64,000 bases of DNA from Sipunculus nudus (taxonomy: Eukaryota > Annelida > Sipuncula > Golfingiida > Sipunculidae): the NCBI GenBank assembly GCA_026874595.1, contig CM049318.1:7482741-7546740 (forward strand). The letters run 5' to 3'. Made by a program: the position numbers and the translations under genes. The notes under the pieces were generated by a model, which saw only the letters and a program-made list of their open reading frames with translations, was not told the DNA's origin and ran no database searches. This document shows, piece after piece, positions 59,644-64,000 of the stretch. How positions within the stretch are numbered: the first letter of the stretch is position 1; each line of letters starts with the position of its first letter.

Positions 59644-61210
59644 AAAAAAATGTTTTCCTTTAGGTGCAGTCAGAGAAAATCCACTTGCTGAAAGGATCAG
59701 CAAAGAGGATGTCAAGAAAATGATCCAAAGCTGGCTGAGTTTTGCTGGGCGCAGATACGAAGGGAATAAGAAGAGGCAGAAGTTGAAGTGTGCGAAGGAT
59801 GCACAGTTAACAGCAGAGACTATGTCTCTACGGACGATTCAGAATTAATAATTATTGTCGGCTGTAGAACATTAGAATATACAGTCCTATTATTATTAAA
59901 GAGTTTTGAACTTATTTTTGTGTCAGTTTTATTTTTAAGATAAGGGTAATTGCTCTTAGAATGCTGTAAATATTTTGTATAAATACAGATGTCTTCCATT
60001 GTGATTTCACTAAAAAAAAAAACAAGTAAAATAATTTTAATCCACTTGACAAACCTTTACTACACATAACCGTACATCTAACATAGGACTTTACTTACAG
60101 TATACACTATTTGAACCATTAATTAATCAATTAAGAATAACTCACATTTTTTTAGAACATTTGAACCAGATTTTATTCCTAAATGTTCATGTTGATGAAA
60201 AACCTCAGTGGCATATCATCCTCTACATTGGTCCTACATTGGCTCAATGTAAAATACAACATTGATCCAACAGATATCCAACCTAGAGTCAGTGAGCAAA
60301 TTGATGCAACATATATCCTACATTGGCCCTACATTTGCCCAACATGTCACACAACATTGCTCCAACATCTGTCCATCGTAGTTCCAATGAGCAAATTGAG
60401 TTGGTCCAACATTGGATACCAACGTTGGAACAACGTTGTTATCCAATGTTGGTCCAATGTATCTCCAACCTGTGATGCTGGCTGGGTTACAGTCAGCTGA
60501 GCTAAAAACTGCTAGATCCCGCTGCATCCATAGGTCATACATAAGGTAACCAGAGCCAATGGGTTCTATGCTGCATGTGGTATGTGGATCCAATTCTCCA
60601 CTGAGAATTCCACTTTCCATGTGTTTTATACTGCATTCCATATACTGCACACTGTGGGTCCGGTAAACAGTTTAGGATAAAATAACTAGAGCAAAATAAT
60701 TTTTTTCCACATACTACATACCACACACAACGTAAATGCAGCTTTAGGCACATGCTATATATTGAAATATCAGTAATTGCAGGATGACTGATAAGATTTC
60801 AGATGGCCCCAGCAATGGGCCAACAAGGATTAATCTGGTTACTGATTCCTCAAACAAGAATCAGAATAATTTTTGATGGCCCTGACAAGAAACAATGATG
60901 ATCAATGGCTTTGACAAGGATCACTATGATTAGCGGTGGCTTTGTCAAGAATCAATGATTATCAATAGCTCTGACAAGGATCACTATGATGACAGGTGGC
61001 TCACAGCAGCTACATCAATGCTACATAGTTATATGACAGCTGTAAGGCTAATTGAAGCAGTATCTTTATTTTTTTTCTAATTCAACTTGTGCTTGATATC
61101 AGTCAATCTCTAGAGAATCTTTGTGATATTTACTCTGGTTTTATGGGAGCTACTCCGGGTTCCAGTTTTCTTGGTGCCTCTGGTGGCTTCATTTCTTCTT
61201 CAGTCTCCAT
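37995..61210 (-). CDS. DUS3L: tRNA-dihydrouridine(47) synthase [NAD(P)+]-like (DUS3L), 11 coding exons
   Basis: An FMN-dependent enzyme that reduces uridine 47 in the tRNA variable loop to dihydrouridine using NAD(P)H. Coding exons, in order: 61134-61210, 52503-52700, 47191-48052, 46833-46874, 46082-46234, 42355-42471, 41768-41944, 40880-41055, 40249-40437, 39123-39251 and 37995-38067. All introns are GT-AG, phases agree, and the sum is 2193 nt (730 residues), longer than human DUS3L (about 650) because of a long acidic, Ser/Thr-rich linker in exon 3. Residues about 20-26 (GVAPIKPE) match the conserved N-terminus. Two CCCH zinc fingers lie at about 94-113 and 130-151. The TIM-barrel domain runs from about 380 (KSYLAPLT) to 650, with the catalytic Cys at about 475 in NCGCPIDL. 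It ends in the conserved C-terminal [10 protein letters not shown] segment. An in-frame TAA lies just upstream of the ATG. Introns hold at least four DNA transposons. Confidence 0.95.
38556..39056. mobile_element. TTAA-flanked MITE in DUS3L intron 10
   Basis: A 501-bp stretch flanked on both sides by TTAA (38552-38555 and 39057-39060). Its ends, read inward, are AGGAGCCCAATCA and AGGGACATAATCA. TTAA targets are typical of piggyBac and Kolobok elements. A 168-codon minus-strand frame spans it but shows no transposase motif. Confidence 0.55.
39123..39251 (-). CDS. DUS3L: DUS3L exon 10
   Basis: Encodes [19 protein letters not shown] and a following segment ending CGDWIKIT, which matches the DUS3 helical domain after the barrel. 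Acceptor CAG at 39252-39254, donor GTAAGG. Confidence 0.93.
40249..40437 (-). CDS. DUS3L: DUS3L exon 9
   Basis: Encodes [19 protein letters not shown], then a helical segment with [13 protein letters not shown] and [13 protein letters not shown]. GALxKPW and [10 protein letters not shown] are hallmark DUS3 motifs at the end of the FMN-binding barrel. Flanked by TAG acceptor and GTAAGT donor. Confidence 0.94.
40880..41055 (-). CDS. DUS3L: DUS3L exon 8
   Basis: Encodes [16 protein letters not shown], then [17 protein letters not shown] and GIMMAR. HGR(S/T)xxQxY and the FGNGD motif contribute to FMN binding in Dus enzymes. Acceptor TAG, donor GTGATT. Confidence 0.94.
41768..41944 (-). CDS. DUS3L: DUS3L exon 7
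   Basis: 59 codons encoding [20 protein letters not shown], then [10 protein letters not shown] and [10 protein letters not shown]. The TVKxRTG strand and its Lys are conserved in Dus active sites. Acceptor CAG, donor GTAAGT, phase 0 on both sides. Confidence 0.94.
42355..42471 (-). CDS. DUS3L: DUS3L exon 6 (catalytic cysteine)
   Basis: 39 codons encoding [20 protein letters not shown], then [19 protein letters not shown]. The Cys of GCP is the general acid that protonates the uracil ring in Dus enzymes. Acceptor TAG at 42472-42474; the donor is GTGTGT rather than the GTAAG form of most other introns. Confidence 0.94.
42602..44619. mobile_element. 2.0-kb TIR element with terminal (TAATAG)n arrays, DUS3L intron 5
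   Basis: Both ends begin CCAGACATGGGGT when read inward, and both are followed by (TAATAG)n arrays (about 42613-42710 and 44475-44610). Flanking direct repeats are ATATTT (42596-42601 and 44620-44625). If one more T is assigned to the TIR, the duplication is TATT. The interior is AT-rich without an open frame of note, so it is non-autonomous. Superfamily not assigned. Confidence 0.72.
44744..45396. repeat. Tandem duplication, unit of about 327 bp
   Basis: Two consecutive, nearly identical copies starting AGGTCATGACC at 44744 and 45071, with the start of a third at 45397. Each holds TTGCTACCTGTTTCCAGTAC and ATCTTCGATCAAGTTGATTT. After the third start the sequence changes to an (GGC)n-rich stretch near 45515-45540. 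No coding potential is seen. Confidence 0.85.
46082..46234 (-). CDS. DUS3L: DUS3L exon 5
   Basis: 51 codons encoding [20 protein letters not shown], then [31 protein letters not shown]. This is the start of the barrel ([22 protein letters not shown]). Acceptor CAG, donor GTAAAG. Confidence 0.95.
46350..46432. repeat. (TA)n microsatellite
   Basis: About 41 TA dinucleotides in DUS3L intron 4, between exons 4 and 5. Confidence 0.95.
46833..46874 (-). CDS. DUS3L: DUS3L exon 4 (14 codons)
   Basis: A micro-exon encoding [14 protein letters not shown], the first barrel strand (family consensus YLAPLTT). Acceptor CAG at 46875-46877, donor GTAAGT. It is easy for gene finders to miss. Confidence 0.93.
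47191..48052 (-). CDS. DUS3L: DUS3L exon 3 (zinc fingers and linker)
   Basis: The 862-nt exon opens with two CCCH fingers. The first is C-x8-C-x5-C-x3-H ([20 protein letters not shown] region). The second is C-x8-C-x5-C-x5-H ([19 protein letters not shown] region). A basic stretch follows ([25 protein letters not shown]). Then comes a linker of about 170 residues rich in Ser, Glu, Thr and Ala, without domains, before [12 protein letters not shown]. The fingers presumably bind tRNA. Confidence 0.94.
48501..50358. mobile_element. hAT-like element with minisatellite interior, DUS3L intron 2
   Basis: Terminal inverted repeats CAGGGTTTGAGCCAGG and CAGGGTTGGGGCCAGG (14 of 16 positions match) are flanked by perfect 8-bp direct repeats ATGGATAT (48493-48500 and 50359-50366). 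CAGGG ends and an 8-bp duplication are hAT signatures. The interior has no transposase; GGTAC-rich half-repeats follow the left end (48530-48630), and a 34-bp array fills the right side. Confidence 0.85.
49270..50335 (+). repeat. 34-bp minisatellite, about 31 copies
   Basis: The unit is close to CTCTGAATTGTGTATCTAGG followed by TACAGGTACAGGCA, in uninterrupted head-to-tail order. Variants alternate between GCACTCT and GTACTCT and between GGTACAGG and GGTAAAGG. It lies wholly inside the hAT-like element, so it arose by expansion of the element's own subterminal text. Confidence 0.93.
50367..52500. other. DUS3L intron 2 remainder, no coding sequence seen
   Basis: Mostly unique-looking intron. 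Two similar blocks with ATTTGCATAT (51238-51256 and 51284-51300) precede a promoter-like stretch near 51640-51790. No gene or RNA could be supported. Confidence 0.4.
51640..51790 (+). promoter_or_regulatory. Promoter-like stretch inside DUS3L intron 2
   Basis: Contains an inverted CCAAT (GATTGGCT near 51671) and CTATATAAAG near 51760 at a spacing that would suit a pol II promoter on the plus strand. No open frame, snRNA or known RNA follows. It may be chance. Confidence 0.2.
52503..52700 (-). CDS. DUS3L: DUS3L exon 2
   Basis: Encodes [20 protein letters not shown], then a Pro/Asp-rich stretch and a basic, nuclear-signal-like [19 protein letters not shown]. Acceptor CAG at 52701-52703, donor GTAAGT. 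Phase joins cleanly to exon 1 (GA|G) and exon 3 (AA|G). Confidence 0.9.
53190..53600. repeat. Nested short inverted repeats in DUS3L intron 1
   Basis: A 50-bp hairpin (53230-53279; arms GGCAGCGG...TTGCTTC and GAAGCGCAAG...CCGCTGCC) sits inside a wider inverted pair, TGTGCACC at 53188 and GGGTGCACA at 53329. To the right, AATCAGACCAA and its inverse TTGGTCTGAT occur at about 53354, 53432, 53460 and 53490. It looks like collapsed MITE copies. Confidence 0.55.
54060..56060. repeat. 340-bp tandem repeat with GGTGGCGCCACC core, about 6 copies
   Basis: Core sites AGGTGGNNCCACCAGT(C/G)TGC fall at about 54097, 54437, 54776, 55112, 55460 and 55799, 336-348 bp apart. Each unit also has GGTTTCCATGGAGACTTTTC, AGATTCTAGGTCCAGT and GATTTGTGCCCTGTT. 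The last two full units are nearly identical, with older units more diverged, which suggests ongoing unequal exchange. Confidence 0.88.
57928..57969. repeat. (TA)n microsatellite
   Basis: About 20 AT/TA dinucleotides within the 4.3-kb insertion. Confidence 0.9.
59551..59642. repeat. (CT)n-(TA)n-(CA)n compound microsatellite
   Basis: A short CT run, then about 33 TA dinucleotides, then a short CA run, 20 bp before the splice-acceptor-like site of the exon at 59664. Confidence 0.92.
59664..59848 (+). CDS. Putative terminal exon inside the 4.3-kb insertion
   Basis: A pyrimidine-rich TTTTCCTTTAG acceptor (59662-59663) is followed by a frame of 60 codons ending TAA. Segments read [20 protein letters not shown] and [16 protein letters not shown], and an ATTAAA signal lies at about 59897. 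The composition is that of a basic, helical protein end, and the other two frames stop quickly. No start codon or upstream coding exon was identified (a GTAAGT donor at 57290 is a candidate leader). I do not recognise the family. It could be the remnant of the transposon's own protein or a captured host exon. Confidence 0.4.
60780..61010 (+). repeat. Short degenerate repeats
   Basis: Variants of CAAGGATCACTATGAT and GGCTTTGACAAGAATCAATG recur about every 70-75 bp over 230 bp in DUS3L intron 1. No other signal is visible. Confidence 0.5.
61134..61210 (-). CDS. DUS3L: DUS3L exon 1 (start)
   Basis: Begins [20 protein letters not shown] and continues APIKP, ending GA before the GTAAAT donor (61132-61133). 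GVAPIK followed by xxYL across the junction matches the N-terminus of vertebrate DUS3L. An in-frame TAA lies 3 nt before the GAA that precedes the ATG, so no longer N-terminus is possible unless the 5' UTR is spliced. With it the total coding length becomes an exact multiple of three. Confidence 0.88.
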
Positions 61211-61294
61211 TTCTTAAATAAAATGACAAATTATACAGTAAAAAATGACCTAACTCCTAAATGAGTGATTATTTATTTTTATCAGGTAGTAATA

Positions 61295-63738
61295 GAAAAT
61301 GGGTCACTGTGCTCAGCTGACGTTAACCTTGAAGGTAAAAATCTAAAATAATATCAAATGGAGATAAAGTGTAAGAGGAAGAGGTAATAAAGGCCATGGT
61401 TGGTTTATATGATTGGTTTGTATTGATGAGCAAGAAATTGTTGCAAATAATATTTTGTGACCTGACCATGTGTTTCCTAATGTTGAAACTGAAGCATGTG
61501 AGCAGTTTGTGAACAAATGATCTGTACAATCACCATGATCATTAGTTGGCTTTTTGATTAAATGTTGACATTTCAGTAGTTTACACATCTGTTCAATTGG
61601 ATCTATTTTTTTATAATAAATATTATTAAATATTTGTATTTTTTTATTTTATGAAATGTATACAGGTGAAATATAATTAATGTCCCAAGTCCACAGATGA
61701 AAGGACTTGGTGGTGGGGGGGGGTGGAATAGTGGGAGTTACTACGTATCTGTATCATTATAGTGTATATACATAGGATTTTCACTTAATTCAGCAATGCT
61801 TACAAGATAAAAAAAGTTTTTATTTATAATTACTTAATACTTAAAAAAGGACAGACAGACTGGTAGACAAACAAAGCTGATAATATATGAAGTTTCAATT
61901 ATTTCTTAATTTATTTATTATATCAATTTTGTTTTAAAGTTCAACATCTGCAATAATACACAATGAAATATATAATTTGCTTTCAAATTTCAGACTTAAA
62001 TAGCTTAATTCCAAACACATACAGCATATGAAAGTTATTTCAACAGTGCTTACAGGAAAAATTTCATAATTAATATATATTTAACGATAACGGAGAGATG
62101 ATGGACAGAGCTGTTCACTTTATGTTCCATTCTCCTACGGCAACAATATGTTTCAATAAGATATTAATTTCTTTTATTCCTATTATTTTTTTAATTAAAT
62201 AAATTTTACACATTCGCAATAAATACTAATGCCCCAGTGCATAGGAATCAATGGCAGCAGAGGGGGGGGGGGGGGGCGGGGATTAAAAACATTCTGCATA
62301 AACATACAGGGCAAACAAAGCCTGATCTCCAATTCTGCTGAGGCAGGAAAATAATGAACAAATATTAGTATTAGATCCTCATTTTTTTATCACATCAATT
62401 TTTTATTATATATATCCGAATATAAAAGTTGATTCATAATTCTAAATTGCATCATCATAAATCTAAATCTTGTCAGACAACACCACATCATGCTTACAAA
62501 TGTTTATTTATTTTTTACCACAAAAATAAATCTGCAAAACAATAAATATCTAAAAATAATACTTTATTCAGATCTCACAATTTAAAATTGTGCCTTTATT
62601 TATCCATAATTTGCTTCATATTTTATAAATTTAAGCATACTGATGGGTTTAATTATATTTGTTAAAATAATTTAAAGGAAATTGATTTCTTTAAAAATGC
62701 TACATTAACACAACATGGCATCTTCTGGATTACACCTTGAATTACTTTTTCAAGGAGAGTTTTTGTATATTGGAGTGGAAACAACATTACAATTAAGGAG
62801 ATACAGTGAAAACAATAACGATTCCAGCATAACCCTTGCTGGGTTGGGTTGGGGGGGGGGGGGATTGGGGTGGTGATATGAGAATAACTGTACACCTGTC
62901 AGGGTAGGGGATCTCCCCCAGTGACTGTAACAAATCAGAAACCCTGGCGTAGCTGACTTCCAGTGACCTGGAGTGGGACCCTGCATCTGGACAAAGCAAA
63001 TGACTACAATAGAGCCTCAAGAAAAAAAAACAATAACTTGCCTTATTTTCAAGCTTTGATTTTCAAATTACAGATTTCAACAAATTAAATACTTATGTTT
63101 ACATGCTTTGACAATTAAATCAATATTACTTACAGGAAAAAAACGTGCCATGGTCAAAGTTGGGCAAAATTTAAGGTACTGATTTTATTTTTATGCTAAT
63201 AACTTAAAGAATTTACAAATTCAGATCTAATTTTGGGTAAACAATTGAATCTTAATTAAACGAAGTTATATACTTGGGAAAATAGTCTCTAGTTTCAAAA
63301 TTTTTCATGTTAAGTGAGAAAATATTTTTCCCGATTTTTTACAAAGTCCATTATGTTCAGGCCCATAACTTAAAGAAATTATACTTAAATGAATTAATTT
63401 TTGGCATGTATATAGGAAATATAAAGGAGATTACTTCTGGTAAATACTAAGGAAAACAGATAAGTGGTTTCGATTTTAGGCAGTCCTGAAGTGTGATAAT
63501 AGGTTTTTAATGGAAATTTGAGGTTTTTTACTATATATCTCGAAGGAACAAAGTCATATTGACCCAATTTTTGGTATGGTGGGAGATTTTGGAAACATCA
63601 AACAGTATGCTGAATTTTTAATTCATACGTCTAAAGGTTTCAAAACGTGCCAGTCTAACAGGTGGACAGACAGACGGATTCAACGACGGACAATGGACCA
63701 TGACTATAGCTCAGATGACTTATAGTCAGCTGAGCTAA
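61295..63738. mobile_element. Another GCTCAGCTGAC-ended repeat upstream of DUS3L
   Basis: It begins near GTCACTGTGCTCAGCTGACG (61298) and ends in the hairpin TAGCTCAGATGACTTATAGT...CAGCTGAGCTAAAA at 63702-63738, preceded by GGACAGACAGACGG and ACGACGGACAATGG. The interior is AT-rich with poly-G runs near 61715, 62262 and 62850. No open frame is convincing. It could be two partial copies rather than one element. Confidence 0.45.
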
Positions 63739-64000
63739 AAATAACCCACATTATTAAGACCAATAGAGTCACTTTTAAAGCCCTATGTACAGGGCAATAA
63801 AAAATACCCTCTCTTTTTACAAAATTACTACACAAAATGTGTAAATAATGCTTATAGTTATAATGTAATAAAACATCAAAAACCTTTATTTGTTGAATGT
63901 AATCAACATAATAGGATAGCCTAGGCTTATTGTTGGGTACAATCATTATGCATTCAACGATTCATAAAAGCAACCCCAGTCATTCAAATATTTGCAATCA
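63739..64000. other. Right end, nothing recognised
   Basis: 262 bp of AT-rich sequence without a gene, a repeat boundary or a conserved motif that I can name. Confidence 0.4.

Larger units (their letters stand above)
56142..60486. mobile_element. 4345-bp transposon-like insertion with CCAACGTTGG subterminal repeats
   Basis: Ends are CCCAGCCAGCA inverted repeats, inserted into the 3' hairpin of the GCTCAGCTGAC repeat. Deleting the insertion plus one TT gives a site matching the uninterrupted copies with one base change, so the target duplication is TT (56140-56141, 60487-60488). About 200-270 bp at each end are packed with variants of CCAACGTTGG and CCAACATTGG. The AT-rich interior has possible plus-strand splice signals (donor at 57290) and a last-exon-like frame at 59664-59848. 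Subterminal repeats with a short duplication recall CACTA-type elements, but the termini are not CACTA; class unassigned. Confidence 0.78.
53905..60508. mobile_element. Repeat with GCTCAGCTGAC ends, split by a younger insertion
   Basis: It starts near ACCCATGGGTCATGACGCTC (GCTCAGCTGACT at about 53928) and ends with AGTCAGCTGAGCTAAAA near 60508, so the ends are inverted. Removing the insertion 56142-60486 restores the 3' hairpin seen intact at 27990-28008 and 63702-63738. Without the insertion it is about 2.25 kb, mostly 340-bp tandem units. No protein is encoded. Confidence 0.65.

Overview
This window is eukaryotic nuclear DNA, AT-rich, with long introns, GT-AG splicing, tRNA-derived SINEs, microsatellites and a dense load of small DNA transposons. 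The repeat style and the gene structures point to an invertebrate, most likely a mollusc (perhaps a bivalve). That placement is inference, because no taxon-specific marker was tested. Most of the window is non-coding.

Two genes can be reconstructed with confidence. (1) DUS3L, the tRNA-dihydrouridine(47) synthase, lies on the minus strand from 61210 down to 37995. It has 11 coding exons whose GT-AG junctions and phases agree and sum to 2193 nt (730 codons plus stop). Its introns are full of transposons. (2) A secreted cyclase-family (PF04199-type) protein lies on the minus strand at 8562-13121, with two exons and 295 residues. It has a signal peptide, the HxGTHxDxPxHF metal site and a hydrophobic C-terminus that looks like a GPI-attachment signal.

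The cyclase locus is the structural centre of the left half. A left arm (about 8270-14455) is repeated in opposite orientation on the right (about 18899-33450). The right side is enlarged by a near-identical tandem duplication of a unit of about 4.6 kb (18385-22970 and 22976-26935), each with its own copy of exon 1. It is enlarged again by an insertion of about 4.7 kb (26637-31324). The only right-hand exon 2 (32482-33198) is broken by a 1-bp deletion, a TAG codon and damage to the metal-site motif. An older, more diverged pseudogene of the same family sits at 3486-5403. The 4.4 kb between the arms holds a 32-bp minisatellite (17144-18190).

The right half is the DUS3L gene with nested mobile DNA: a TTAA-flanked MITE (38556-39056), a 2.0-kb element with terminal (TAATAG)n arrays (42602-44619), a hAT-like element whose interior has become a 34-bp minisatellite of about 31 copies (48501-50358), and a repeat with 340-bp internal tandem units and a terminal hairpin (53905-60508). 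That last repeat is split by a 4345-bp transposon-like insertion (56142-60486) with TIRs, subterminal CCAACGTTGG-type repeats and a possible spliced gene. A hAT-type MITE (34568-34970) and a 1.6-kb TIR element with nine TAACGGTGTCGAG-like motifs (5496-7080) lie outside DUS3L. No CRISPR array, rRNA or functional tRNA gene was found.
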